64,000 bases of DNA, from contig CAVGIU010000001.1 in the NCBI GenBank assembly GCA_963629425.1, positions 1-64,000 on the forward strand, given 5' to 3'. Under the pieces are notes generated by a model that saw only the letters and a program-made list of their open reading frames with translations, did no database searches and was not told where the DNA came from. Position 1 is the stretch's first letter, and every line of letters starts with the position of its first letter. The stretch is from F23-B02 sp963629425. Lineage in GTDB: Bacteria > Bacillota > Clostridia > Oscillospirales > Oscillospiraceae. Position numbers and translations under genes: made by a program. Of this stretch, positions 24,831 to 33,501 are shown piece after piece.

Positions 24831-25232
24831 TCAGAGTGCTGCGCCGAGCGCCTTGCACTTTGCAAGTGCCTGACCGTCGGGCTCACCGTTGCAGATGACG
24901 CTCTCGTGTACGAGGTTTACGCCGGCTGCGCGGCAGTCATCCTCCCAGATCTGCATCCAGTCGCCGTCGCCCCAGCCGTAGGAGCCGAACAGAGCTACCT
25001 TCTTGCCCGCGAGATGACCCTTTACTCCCTCGAACATGGGCTCGAATTCGGTCTCCTCAAGCGCCTCTGCACCCATTGCCGGGCAGCCGAACGCGATGGA
25101 ATCGAACTCGTCGGCCTTTGCACCGGAGAACTCGGATGCGGTGAAAAGCTCTGCGCCGGCCGCCTCTGCGACTGCCTTTGCCATTGCCTCGGTGTTGCCG
25201 GTGCCGCTCCAATAAACCACTGCTTTTTTCAT
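24831..25232 (-). CDS. Short-chain flavodoxin
   Basis: 133 residues. FMN phosphate loop WSGTGNTEAMA at the start, then a flavodoxin core with GCPAMGAE and GSYGWGDGDW for the isoalloxazine ring. Flavodoxins replace ferredoxin as low-potential carriers, often under iron limitation. The ATG at 25232 follows AAAGGA; the longer frame from 25406 overlaps DUF3793. Second gene of a two-gene operon with DUF3793, inside the metal-homeostasis stretch. Confidence 0.92.
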   Translation of the reverse strand: MKKAVVYWSGTGNTEAMAKAVAEAAGAELFTASEFSGAKADEFDSIAFGCPAMGAEALEETEFEPMFEGVKGHLAGKKVALFGSYGWGDGDWMQIWEDDCRAAGVNLVHESVICNGEPDGQALAKCKALGAAL

Positions 25233-25248
25233 TTTAAAAATCGTCCTT

Positions 25249-25782
25249 TCACTGTATGATCTCATCGAGAGCCTTGCCGCGACTGCGGCGAGTGCAGCTC
25301 TCGAAGCTTTTGAATTTTTCCCTTGCCGCGTCCACGTCGCCGTAGACCTTCCAGCAGCCGATGAGCTTGAAGCCCGCGGCGCGGTTTTCCATGAAGCCGC
25401 GCACATCCTCGGGCGGATAGCCGAGGAACAGGCCGACCTCGTGCGGGAAATCGGCGTTATTCCGCATCTTGCCGATAAGGCAGCTCAGGCAGCTTTCCGC
25501 GCGGCAGCAGGTCTCATAGCCGCAGTTGCGCAGGATCTCCCGGGCATCGCTGTTTTGAAGGTCGCGCCGCAGCGCGTCGGGGCGATAGAGATACAGGAGC
25601 ACGCGGCTTTTCATGTACCGCATCGGCAGAATGCGCAGCCCCCTGGGAACGAGCACGGCGTTTAGCCGCCGGAGCTCGGCCGTCATTTCTTCGCGGCTTT
25701 CATACTCGGCGGAAAACATATTCGCGGTTTTAAGTCCCGCAAGCGTAGGTGCGCACTGCGAAACGAGTAACTCATCGCTCAT
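25249..25782 (-). CDS. DUF3793 family protein
   Basis: 177 residues. Hallmarks of DUF3793 are LVSQCAPTLAGLKTANMFS at the start, LYLYRPDALRRDL in the middle, and HEVGLFLGYPPEDVRGF near residue 125. Five cysteines (several in the CCRAESCLSC segment) could bind metal. The family is found next to flavodoxins and iron-uptake genes in Clostridia; function unknown. GAGGAGG lies just before the ATG. Confidence 0.85.
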   Translation of the reverse strand: MSDELLVSQCAPTLAGLKTANMFSAEYESREEMTAELRRLNAVLVPRGLRILPMRYMKSRVLLYLYRPDALRRDLQNSDAREILRNCGYETCCRAESCLSCLIGKMRNNADFPHEVGLFLGYPPEDVRGFMENRAAGFKLIGCWKVYGDVDAAREKFKSFESCTRRSRGKALDEIIQ

Positions 25783-25792
25783 TTTTCCTCCT

Positions 25793-26105
25793 CACATCAA
25801 AGCCTGCCGCTTTGATGTGTCTCGTCAAAATTTAACACCACATTTTTTGTGAAGATAAATCTTCACGAAAAATCTCGCTACGCTCGTCAAAAATCCCTAT
25901 GGGCATTTTTGATGGCTATAATCCGATCACGAGTGGGGCCTTTGCCCCCTCGCGCTCCCCCGCTGCTCTATCTGCTTTTCAGCAGCGCAAGCCTTATCAA
26001 TTGCGTTTTCAAGCAGCAGGCATTTCAATTCCCACTTGCTTCATATGATATTATGCCATAAAAAGCGGTGCCTTATCCGCTCCAAAACGGGCGAATAAGG
26101 CTCCA
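25793..26105. repeat. Intergenic hairpin cluster with a diverged copy of the 210-bp element core
   Basis: The 344-base space between the P-type ATPase stop and DUF3793 holds CACATCAAAG/CTTTGATGTG (25793-25819), GTGAAGAT/ATCTTCAC, TCAAAAAT/ATTTTTGA, and the core GGGGCCTTTGCCCCCTCGCG (25934-25953) seen in the 210-bp element. A hairpin GCCTTATCCGC/GGGCGAATAAGGC (26069-26102) followed by A on the plus strand may stop ATPase transcripts. No duplicated flanking hairpin here. No gene seen. Confidence 0.5.
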
Positions 26106-26126
26106 AAAAGACAATTTGAAATTTTC

Positions 26127-28193
26127 TTACGGCAGTAAGTTTTTCATACTACGTAAGCCGATACCGAGCGTCGACACATTGTGCAGCAGCGCGGAGGTCG
26201 AGGGCGGAAGAACTCCCGCAACGCCGAGAATGATGAGTCCGGTGTTGAAGGAGATTATGAAGCGATAGTTTGCGTGGATGCGCGCCATCAGGCCGTCGGC
26301 TATGCGCTTGAGGGTGACAAGGCTCTCAAGATCGTCCGAGCAGATGGTGACGTCGGCGATCTCGCGCGCTATGGCAGCGCCGTCGCTCATTGCGATGCCC
26401 GCGTCGGCCTCGCTGAGGGCGGGAGAATCGTTCACGCCGTCGCCTATCATAATGACCTTGCGGCCCTTTTCATGCTCTGAGCGGATAAACGCCGCCTTAT
26501 CCTCGGGCAGCACCTCGGCATAATACTCATCAACGCCCGCGTGCTCGGCAACGGCCTTGGCCGTGCGCTCGCTGTCGCCCGTCATCATGACGAGCTTATC
26601 AAGGCCCAGCTTGCGCAGGGAGTCCATAACTCCGCGCACCTCGGCACGCAGAGGATCCTCTATGCAGATAACCGCGGCCAAAACGCCGCTTATCGCAAGA
26701 TACAGGTGCGAATACTGCGTTGGCAGAGTATCGAACTTATCCTCCTCGCCCGCGGGTATAACGCAGCCTTCGTCCTCAAACACGAAGTGGTGACTGCCGA
26801 GGACGACCTTTTTGCCGTCGACAGTGCTTTGTATGCCGTGGGCAACGACGTATTCGACCTTGGAATGGCGCTCCTCATGGTTTAGCTTGCGGCGCTGTGC
26901 CTCTTTCACAACGGCGTTTGCAATCGAGTGCGGATAGTGCTCCTCGAGGCATGCCGCGAGGCAGAGCATCTCATTCTTCTCATTCTCGCCGAAGGTAACG
27001 ATATCCGCGACCTCAGGGCTTGCGTGGGTAAGTGTACCGGTCTTGTCGAAAACGACGGTGTCGGCCCGGGCGATGGCTTCAAGGAACTTGCCGCCCTTTA
27101 CCGATATGCCGTTTGCGCCGCTCTCGCGCATGGCAGAGAGCACCGCGATGGGCATGGAAAGCTTTAAAGCGCAAGAGAAATCGACCATGAGTATGGCAAG
27201 CGCCTTGGTCGGATTGCGTGTTATGAGCCAGGTCAGCAGCGTTGCACCGAGACTGTATGGAACGAGTCTGTCAGCAAGGTGGTACGCCTGCGACTCGGTG
27301 TCGCTCTTGAGCTTTTCCGAATCCTCGATCATGTGGACTATCCTGTCATAACGGCCGGAGCCGAGGCTCTTTTCGACCCTGATGACGCACTCGCCCTCCT
27401 CAACGACCGTTCCGGCATAGACATAGCTGCCTATCTCCTTGCGAACGGGCATGCTCTCGCCGGTCATCGATGCCTGGTTGACTGCCGCCGAGCCCGAGAC
27501 GAGCTTTCCGTCGAGAGGGATCATGCTGCCCATGCGGACGATGACCTCGTCGCCGACATTGACGTCGGAGATATTCTTAAGCTCCTCCGTCTCTCCGGTT
27601 TTTACCCAAACCTTATCGACATTCAGACTCATCGTGCGCGCAAGGTCGGCAACGGACTTTTTATGCGTCCACTCCTCGAGGATATCACCGATCTTGAGCA
27701 TGAACATGATAGACGACGCGGTGTTGGTATCGCCGCGCAGGACGGAAACGGTTATGGCCGTCGCATCCAAAACTGCAACGTCGAGCCGGCGGTGCCAGAG
27801 CGACTGCACACCGTGAGCGAAATACTTCGTGCTCTTCACGACGCAGATCGCCGCACGCCACGGCGCAGGCAGGAAGGCCTTTTTGAGAAGGCGGCGCATG
27901 ATAACGCCGGCAAGCTTGTCCTGATATTCGCGGTTGAGCGCCCTGCCCGTGGGCTTGGGATCTGTTATGCCGCAGGTATCGTATGAAAAGCTCGCCAGCG
28001 CGGATATGACCGCCGCGCGATCCGTGTACTCTACGACCACATCGCAGTTGCGATCGTAAACATTGACTTTCTTTACGCCGGGAAGTGCGCTGAGATACTC
28101 CTCAACAATGTCGGCCTGCTTAAGGGTCATGCGCGGCGTCATAAGACGCACGCGCATTCTGCCGTCAATTTCGCTGAGAATTCTGCATTTCAT
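26127..28193 (-). CDS. Heavy-metal P-type ATPase (P1B-like, atypical metal motif)
   Basis: 688 residues. TGES at 244-247, phosphorylation motif DKTGTLT at 383-389, an HP-type YPHS segment, and the hinge GDGVNDSPAL are intact, so it should be an active pump. The N-terminal 70 residues look like an HMA fold without the CxxC metal site. In the membrane metal site the usual CPC/SPC is replaced by FSCALKLSMP (around 339-348), as in a poorly characterised branch. Start codon overlaps the DUF6110 stop (TAATG). Substrate uncertain; neighbours suggest iron, manganese or zinc. Confidence 0.87.
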   Translation of the reverse strand: MKCRILSEIDGRMRVRLMTPRMTLKQADIVEEYLSALPGVKKVNVYDRNCDVVVEYTDRAAVISALASFSYDTCGITDPKPTGRALNREYQDKLAGVIMRRLLKKAFLPAPWRAAICVVKSTKYFAHGVQSLWHRRLDVAVLDATAITVSVLRGDTNTASSIMFMLKIGDILEEWTHKKSVADLARTMSLNVDKVWVKTGETEELKNISDVNVGDEVIVRMGSMIPLDGKLVSGSAAVNQASMTGESMPVRKEIGSYVYAGTVVEEGECVIRVEKSLGSGRYDRIVHMIEDSEKLKSDTESQAYHLADRLVPYSLGATLLTWLITRNPTKALAILMVDFSCALKLSMPIAVLSAMRESGANGISVKGGKFLEAIARADTVVFDKTGTLTHASPEVADIVTFGENEKNEMLCLAACLEEHYPHSIANAVVKEAQRRKLNHEERHSKVEYVVAHGIQSTVDGKKVVLGSHHFVFEDEGCVIPAGEEDKFDTLPTQYSHLYLAISGVLAAVICIEDPLRAEVRGVMDSLRKLGLDKLVMMTGDSERTAKAVAEHAGVDEYYAEVLPEDKAAFIRSEHEKGRKVIMIGDGVNDSPALSEADAGIAMSDGAAIAREIADVTICSDDLESLVTLKRIADGLMARIHANYRFIISFNTGLIILGVAGVLPPSTSALLHNVSTLGIGLRSMKNLLP

Positions 28194-28462
28194 TACTCTG
28201 CCTCGACGTTTTCAATGACTGCGGCCGCCTCTTCCCGGGCGCGGCACTCGTTTATGTTCTTTGCTCCTGCGTAGATGTCCTGGCAATCGCAGCGGATATC
28301 GTCGGCTGTCTGCATGACGGAATCCTTTGCGCGCAGAACGGCTGCGGTGACATGGGTGTACAGGGTCTTTGCGTCGCGGCTTCTGAGGATCTTGATGCCG
28401 GCAGTGCCGAACAGAAGGCCGTAGCCGAACATCTTCGTGGTGTCTTCAATGTGGAATTTCAT
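28193..28462 (-). CDS. DUF6110 family small protein
   Basis: 89 residues. A hydrophobic segment near 12-24 (FGYGLLFGTAGIKIL) is followed by an amphipathic helix and two Cys (CDCQD). The family is regularly encoded just before P-type ATPases, here with overlapping stop and start codons, so it may be a subunit or regulator of the pump. AAAAGGAG lies ten bases before the ATG. Confidence 0.75.
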   Translation of the reverse strand: MKFHIEDTTKMFGYGLLFGTAGIKILRSRDAKTLYTHVTAAVLRAKDSVMQTADDIRCDCQDIYAGAKNINECRAREEAAAVIENVEAE

Positions 28463-28491
28463 AGTTATCTACTCCTTTTAAATATATATAA

Positions 28492-28521
28492 TTGAGTTGA
28501 GCAAACAGCTACTCAACTCAA
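28492..28521. promoter_or_regulatory. Inverted repeat between the AraC gene and DUF6110/ATPase
   Basis: TTGAGTTGAG / CTCAACTCAA, ten-base perfect arms with a ten-base loop, 30 bases upstream of the DUF6110 ATG. It may be an operator for the pump genes or a terminator for the AraC gene; no clear U tract. Confidence 0.45.
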
Positions 28522-28546
28522 ATATATCACAAACTATATAGTGTGT

Positions 28547-29434
28547 CTACCCTGCATTTCGGTATTCCGTCGGACTCATGCCGACAGTGTCGCGGAAAGC
28601 CTTGGCGAATTTGCTGCCGTTATCGTAGCCGTAGCGTCCGGCGATCTCCATGATGCTCATCTCCGAGCGCCTGAGATCCGCCGCGGCACACTGCATTTTC
28701 TGCGTGCGGATGTAGGAATAAACACTTTCGCCGTAGACCGCGCGGAAGCAGGACTTGAGCGCTGTCTGTGACAAATGAAAGGTATTCGACAGCTCCTCAA
28801 GCGTTATGCGCCTGTCCATATTTGCCGAAAGGTACGCGCCGACGTGCTTTGCAAGCTCGACCTGGGTGTTGGATATCCTGCGTTCGGCAAGCGCGGAGCT
28901 GTCAAGCTCCATTGCGCTCAAAAACAGCAGTAGCTCCAGGATCTTCACCTTGAAATAGCCCTTGCGTATGCTCTCCGGCACGCTGTAGAGCTCGGAGAAA
29001 ATGTGCTCGATGGACGCCGATGAGCGCGCGACGAAGCACTGTCCCTGTGCGCAGAATTTTTCACGCAGGGCGTCGGGCTGGACGTTAACGTCCGCAAGGA
29101 AGCAGGAAAGGCAGCGCGGCGCGTCCTTGCCGTTTATGCGTATCGTCACGCCCTCGTAGGAACCCGTCGGGAAGCTCGAGTGCGATATTGCGCCGTCGGA
29201 CAGGCTTATGGACAGATCGCCCGGCGCGAGGTAGAAAAAGTCCGAGCCTATGCGGCACTCCATTCGCCCGGAGCGGCAGTGGTGGATCTCCAAAAGGGTC
29301 TCCTCCTCGGGCTGGATATCGTGCTCATAGAGGCTTATGTCGTTGTAGATGAGCTCGATGCCGGGGAAAACGTCGTAGCTTGTGACGCTGTAGCTTCCGT
29401 CGGCACCGGAATAGGTCTTAGTTCTGCTTTGCAT
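28547..29434 (-). CDS. AraC family transcriptional regulator
   Basis: 295 residues. N-terminal cupin-like sensor region (LLEIHHCRSGRMECRIG) and a C-terminal double helix-turn-helix at about 195-290 with ITLEELSNTFHLSQTALKSCF and the signature GYDNGSKFAKAFRDTVGMSP. Overlaps the HMA gene by 17 bases, so the two are co-translated. Placement between HMA and ATPase genes suggests a metal-linked or siderophore-linked signal; several Cys in the sensor part (CFLADV, FCAQGQCF) could take part. Confidence 0.9.
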   Translation of the reverse strand: MQSRTKTYSGADGSYSVTSYDVFPGIELIYNDISLYEHDIQPEEETLLEIHHCRSGRMECRIGSDFFYLAPGDLSISLSDGAISHSSFPTGSYEGVTIRINGKDAPRCLSCFLADVNVQPDALREKFCAQGQCFVARSSASIEHIFSELYSVPESIRKGYFKVKILELLLFLSAMELDSSALAERRISNTQVELAKHVGAYLSANMDRRITLEELSNTFHLSQTALKSCFRAVYGESVYSYIRTQKMQCAAADLRRSEMSIMEIAGRYGYDNGSKFAKAFRDTVGMSPTEYRNAG

Positions 29435-29798
29435 CGCGGTATTCAGCTTTCATAAGAGTGTATACGCCGAGATCGTTCACGGCCTTGCGGAAGACATCCT
29501 CGTCGACCGGGGTTTTCATGAGGACTTCAACCTTGCCGGCGGACGAATTTGCCTTCGCCCACACGCCGTCAATGACGTTGAGGGTATTCTCCACGCGCGT
29601 CTCGCAGGCGGAACACATCATACCGTCAACAGTGAGAGTCGCAGCGTAGGGATAATGAGACTTGTTCTTATCCCCGACCTTGACCTTTTTCTCCGCATCT
29701 CCGCCGCCGCAGCAGCCGGAGGCCAGCTTTTTCGAGTACGCCTTTATGACAAGGACCGCAAAAACGATGAGAATAACAGCGAAAATTACGTATTGCAT
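29418..29798 (-). CDS. Membrane-anchored heavy-metal-associated (HMA) protein
   Basis: 126 residues. One N-terminal helix (residues 3-20), a CCGGG cluster at 29-33, then an HMA domain with GMMCSACETRVE (metal cysteines near 62 and 65). Resembles a fusion of a FeoB-associated Cys-rich anchor with a copper/zinc-type metallochaperone. Probably presents metal ions to or from the nearby P-type ATPase, whose own HMA domain lacks CxxC. GGAGGTT precedes the ATG. Confidence 0.87.
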   Translation of the reverse strand: MQYVIFAVILIVFAVLVIKAYSKKLASGCCGGGDAEKKVKVGDKNKSHYPYAATLTVDGMMCSACETRVENTLNVIDGVWAKANSSAGKVEVLMKTPVDEDVFRKAVNDLGVYTLMKAEYRDAKQN

Positions 29799-29825
29799 AA
29801 AATAACCTCCGTATAAAAATTTTAA

Positions 29826-32057
29826 TTATTCCATATTCTTCAGCGCCTGCGCGAGGGGTATCCTACCGAGGCGCTTTGTCTGTATCACATGCACAACAAA
29901 GTATGTCGCAGCGCCGAGGCCGAGCATCGCGGGCCATATCCACGGCGCTATGCAGAACGTGAGCCAGCCGCTCATCCGGTTCATGAAGTAATAGTAAAGT
30001 TCCTTCATGACGATGCCGCTCAGAGGGATCGTCACAATGAGCGACACTCCGACTGCGATAGCCGTCGCCGAGTTATAGAGCGAACTTATCTCGCGCCCTG
30101 TGTAGCCGAGTATCTTGAGCATGGATATGCTCTGCGCGTTTTTCTCGATGACCATTTTCGACAGCAGGTACACTAAAAGCATATACAGCGCCAGCGAGAA
30201 GCCGCCGATAAGCGGGAACATGCGCCCCATCGAGTCATCCAGCTGATCGGAAACGACGGTCAGGTCGTGCTCTGTTATGACACTCGAAACAGCCTCGGGA
30301 TCGAGATCGCTGAGCTTTTCGTTCGAGAAATAGCCGTTAAAGAACCCCGACTCGATATCGAAGGTCTCGTTAAAGTTTACCTTGCTCATGAAAACGGCAA
30401 GTCCCGCAGCGTAGGGCGCGGAATCGTAAACTGTGAAGGTGTAGCTCTTATCACCGTACTTTTCGTGCAGCGTTATCTCGTCTCCGCGCTTAAGGCCGAA
30501 CTTTTCCATGATGCCCTCGGAGACGAGGACGCTGCCTTTTTCAGACGGCAGATACGAAAAGTCCGCGTATTTCGAGGCATGGAGCACACCGTAAACGCTT
30601 ATCTCCTCGTCGGAATCGGTGTTAAGCGAGGTAATGCAGAAGGGCTCGGCGGCCTCATTCTCCGTCAGCGTCGGCACCTTGAGCAGATACTGATAATCGG
30701 AAAGGCGCGTCGAGAGCGCTTCTTCCCTGAAGTTATCCAGTATCGGCGGCATTATAAGGCCGAACATCAAAAGAACATTTGCAAAGAGGATGCCGATAAA
30801 CAGCGTTATGTATGCACTGCGGTTTTGCAGGATGACTCTCTTGCGGAAGCGTTCGATTATGCTTCCCGTGCGCAGGGTCGGAACATACTGCTTTCTGCGC
30901 GTTCTGAGCTCGTGGCGCAGGAAGCTCTGCACCGGCAGACGCATCATACGCCAAAGAACGACGTAAATGGTGACGGATATGAGCACGCAGGGCACGAGCG
31001 TCGTTTTGATAAAGGCTTCAGAGTTCCAGAGCGTCACATATGTCGGCAGCGAGTAGCTGTGGTAATACAGGCCCGCACAGTAGTTCTTAACGGCGGTATA
31101 GCCGAGGACATTGCCGATGACCGCAGCAATCAGCGTAACGATTATGGGCATGGCCATATAGTGGCGGATAAGCTCGCCTCTCGTATAGCCCGAGGCAAGC
31201 AGCGTTCCGACGGTGCCGGACTCCTGCTCGATGGTGCTGCGCGTCGTTATGGCGAACACAAAGCCCAAAATGACGATGACAACATACAAAAGCGTCGTCA
31301 TCATGGCCTTGTCGCTTCCGATATCGTCGCCGGTGAATATGATCGCCTGGTTGTCCGCGCGGCGGACGATGTCGCTTATTTCGCAGCTCTCTGAGAGGAT
31401 ATCGGCAATGTCGTCTGCCTTGTCACGGCACTGCTCATCGGTAAGCGCCTCGTCGTTATTGAGCCAGGCGTAGCAACAGTGCAGATTTTCGTTTATCCCG
31501 TCAAAGGTCTCGGGCGATACGACGGCGACGCAGAATTTGTTCGCGTCGAGCATCATGTCGGTGTTGTTTTTAAACAGCGCCGAGTAGTCGGAAAGAGCGA
31601 CCGTCCCCGATATTTTCAGCCCTGCCAGCTCATCGCCGATGCCGAGGGAGTTATTTTCAAGATACAGTCTGTCGGCCGCGATCTCTCCGGCGTTTTCGGG
31701 CAAAGCGCCGTCCATGAGGCAGGTCTTGTTGACCTCCGCGCGGTTTTTATAGATGCGCACGGTGTTCTCGTTATCAAGCGTGATTTCCTTATAAAGCAGC
31801 TCGTATACGGAAACATCGGCGTCATTCTCAAGCTTCGCCTTCGTCTCTTCCGGGAGCTTATCCTCAAGGATAAAATGTCCGCTTTCGATGCTGTATTTCT
31901 CGAAGCTCTCGTTATAGGCCGTTTTCATGCTCCCGGCAGCGACGATGAAGCCGGACACCATGCCGACCGTCAGCGTCAGAAACAGAAACAGGGCTATGTA
32001 TTTGCCGATATCCTGCCGCAGCTCGCGCGGCAGACGGCGCCTGAGCGGATTTTTCAC
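29826..32057 (-). CDS. ABC transporter permease, FtsX-like/MacB type
   Basis: 743 residues. One membrane helix at about 20-42, a large extracellular region, three helices around 250-370, a second extracellular domain and three C-terminal helices, i.e. two FtsX blocks. Works with the ATPase encoded 13 bases upstream. Such exporters move peptides or lipids or act in envelope stress. The adjacent DtxR-like regulator suggests metal-linked control. The arrangement matches Clostridia FtsX-like exporter operons. Confidence 0.88.
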   Translation of the reverse strand: MKNPLRRRLPRELRQDIGKYIALFLFLTLTVGMVSGFIVAAGSMKTAYNESFEKYSIESGHFILEDKLPEETKAKLENDADVSVYELLYKEITLDNENTVRIYKNRAEVNKTCLMDGALPENAGEIAADRLYLENNSLGIGDELAGLKISGTVALSDYSALFKNNTDMMLDANKFCVAVVSPETFDGINENLHCCYAWLNNDEALTDEQCRDKADDIADILSESCEISDIVRRADNQAIIFTGDDIGSDKAMMTTLLYVVIVILGFVFAITTRSTIEQESGTVGTLLASGYTRGELIRHYMAMPIIVTLIAAVIGNVLGYTAVKNYCAGLYYHSYSLPTYVTLWNSEAFIKTTLVPCVLISVTIYVVLWRMMRLPVQSFLRHELRTRRKQYVPTLRTGSIIERFRKRVILQNRSAYITLFIGILFANVLLMFGLIMPPILDNFREEALSTRLSDYQYLLKVPTLTENEAAEPFCITSLNTDSDEEISVYGVLHASKYADFSYLPSEKGSVLVSEGIMEKFGLKRGDEITLHEKYGDKSYTFTVYDSAPYAAGLAVFMSKVNFNETFDIESGFFNGYFSNEKLSDLDPEAVSSVITEHDLTVVSDQLDDSMGRMFPLIGGFSLALYMLLVYLLSKMVIEKNAQSISMLKILGYTGREISSLYNSATAIAVGVSLIVTIPLSGIVMKELYYYFMNRMSGWLTFCIAPWIWPAMLGLGAATYFVVHVIQTKRLGRIPLAQALKNME

Positions 32058-32069
32058 GGCATTGCCCCC

Positions 32070-32768
32070 TTACCAGTCGAGCATCATCGCGCCGAGCTTT
32101 TCGGTGTTTATCTCGTCCGAGCGGATAGCACCGTCGCGCAGGCGGATGACACGGTCGGCCATGCGCTTTATCGCGTCATTATGTGTGACGAGGATAACGG
32201 TGTTGCCGTACTTTTTATTAACGCGCTCGATTAGATCGAGGATCTCCTTCGAGGTCTTATAGTCGAGCGCACCCGTCGGCTCGTCACACAGCAGGATGTC
32301 GGGGTTTTTGATTATCGCCCGGCCTATGGCCGTGCGCTGCTGCTGGCCGCCGGACAGCTGCGACGGCACCTTGTCCTTATGCTCCCACAGGCCGAGGGTC
32401 TTGAGTATTTCGTCCGTCGGCAGGGGCTTATCGGCAAGGTACGCGCCGACCTCTATGTTTTCCTTCACAGTCAGGTTGGGAATGAGGTTATACGACTGGA
32501 AAACGTAGCCGAGATGCTTGCGCCTGTAAAGCGAAAGCTGCTTCGGGCTCATCGCGGCGATCTTCTGACCGCCGATGCTGATGCTGCCGGAGTCGGCGGT
32601 CTCGATGCCGCCTATTATATTCAAAAGCGTCGATTTACCGGAGCCCGAAGGTCCCAGCAAAACGCATATATGTCCTTTTTCAATGCCGCAGCTTATGCCG
32701 CGGAGCACCTCGCAGCGGTTATCTCCGCTGCCGAAGGATTTGCGGAGGTCATGAATCTCAAGATACAT
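32070..32768 (-). CDS. ABC transporter ATP-binding protein (LolD/MacB type)
   Basis: 232 residues. Walker A GPSGSGKST at 39-47, Q-loop in YVFQSYNLIPNLT, signature LSGGQQQR, Walker B ILLCDEPTGALD and switch His in VILVTHND. Partner of the FtsX-like permease. Its start overlaps the end of the DtxR-like gene by 11 bases, so the three are one operon. Confidence 0.93.
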   Translation of the reverse strand: MYLEIHDLRKSFGSGDNRCEVLRGISCGIEKGHICVLLGPSGSGKSTLLNIIGGIETADSGSISIGGQKIAAMSPKQLSLYRRKHLGYVFQSYNLIPNLTVKENIEVGAYLADKPLPTDEILKTLGLWEHKDKVPSQLSGGQQQRTAIGRAIIKNPDILLCDEPTGALDYKTSKEILDLIERVNKKYGNTVILVTHNDAIKRMADRVIRLRDGAIRSDEINTEKLGAMMLDW

Positions 32769-33153
32769 TTAATGCCCCTTCCTCACCGCTTTGTGCGCAA
32801 AGCTCCTCAAGCACCTGCTCGGAAAGCTCGGCAACCAGGGCGCAAGCTGCATTTTTAACGTCGGCCGAGGGCGGCAGAATGCGCGCAAGAGCCTCGGAAA
32901 CGGCGCAGTAATAGCGGCGATACCGGCTCGTCAGCTCCATGCCGTAGCCCGTCAGGTGTGCTATGCCGAGATCGTCCTTCGTAAGAACGTCGGCATCTTT
33001 TAAATTGTTGAGCATCGTATGTGCGCTCGGTTTTTTTACGTTAAGATACCGCGCCACATCGATCGTTCTTATTCCGCCCGAGCCCTTGAGCGCGTCAAGT
33101 GCCAAAATATATCGGACCACGGAGACGGAGACTGCAAGCTTTGGGTTAGTCAT
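32758..33153 (-). CDS. DtxR-like regulator of the ABC exporter, degenerate metal site
   Basis: 131 residues. Winged helix at the N-terminus (GGIRTIDVARYLNVKKPSAHT), similar to the DtxR/MntR DNA-binding domain. In the dimerisation part the DtxR-type C-x-x-E-H ligand set seen in the regulator at 36748 (CKMEH) is replaced by CALVA, so classic metal sensing may be lost or changed. No SH3 domain. First gene of the operon with the ABC exporter, probably autoregulatory. No clear SD is close to the ATG (AGGAGTAAGCA is the best). Confidence 0.75.
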   Translation of the reverse strand: MTNPKLAVSVSVVRYILALDALKGSGGIRTIDVARYLNVKKPSAHTMLNNLKDADVLTKDDLGIAHLTGYGMELTSRYRRYYCAVSEALARILPPSADVKNAACALVAELSEQVLEELCAQSGEEGALNVS

Positions 33154-33175
33154 TGCTTACTCCTGTTTGTAAAAT

Positions 33176-33210
33176 CGGGAGGTGCGGGTGGAAACCCACT
33201 GCACCTCCCG
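33176..33210 (-). terminator. Terminator after the FeoB-associated gene
   Basis: GGGAGGTGC-GGTGG / CCACT-GCACCTCCC with loop AAA; on the minus strand followed by GATTTT. Separates the feo operon from the exporter operon. Confidence 0.7.
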
Positions 33211-33217
33211 TAAGCTT

Positions 33218-33460
33218 TTAACTGTTCTGTTTCTTCAGGTTTTTTACGTCCCTGAGGGCGTCGCTGCCGCTTCCGGAGCACGAGTCGCCATGACATTTGC
33301 CTGCCATCGCACACGCGCCGCAGCCGCCGCATTTGGCGCCGCAGGAGGATATGCCTGCTTTCTTATCTCTGACTATTGACCGGATGATGAGCGCGACAAT
33401 GACGATCAGACCGGCGGTTATCAGTATCGTTCCGATATTGGAAGCTAACCATTCAAGCAT
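33218..33460 (-). CDS. FeoB-associated Cys-rich membrane protein
   Basis: 80 residues: one N-terminal membrane helix (about 8-28) and a cytoplasmic tail with seven Cys in short order (SSCGAKCGGCGACAMAGKC). This is the small protein commonly encoded right after feoB in Clostridia; it is thought to bind iron near the transporter. 42 bases downstream of feoB. GGAGG is a few bases before the ATG. Confidence 0.9.
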   Translation of the reverse strand: MLEWLASNIGTILITAGLIVIVALIIRSIVRDKKAGISSCGAKCGGCGACAMAGKCHGDSCSGSGSDALRDVKNLKKQNS

Positions 33461-33501
33461 TGCTTTTTCCTCCTTTATAAATTCTCAAGTTATGTTGCAG
33501 A

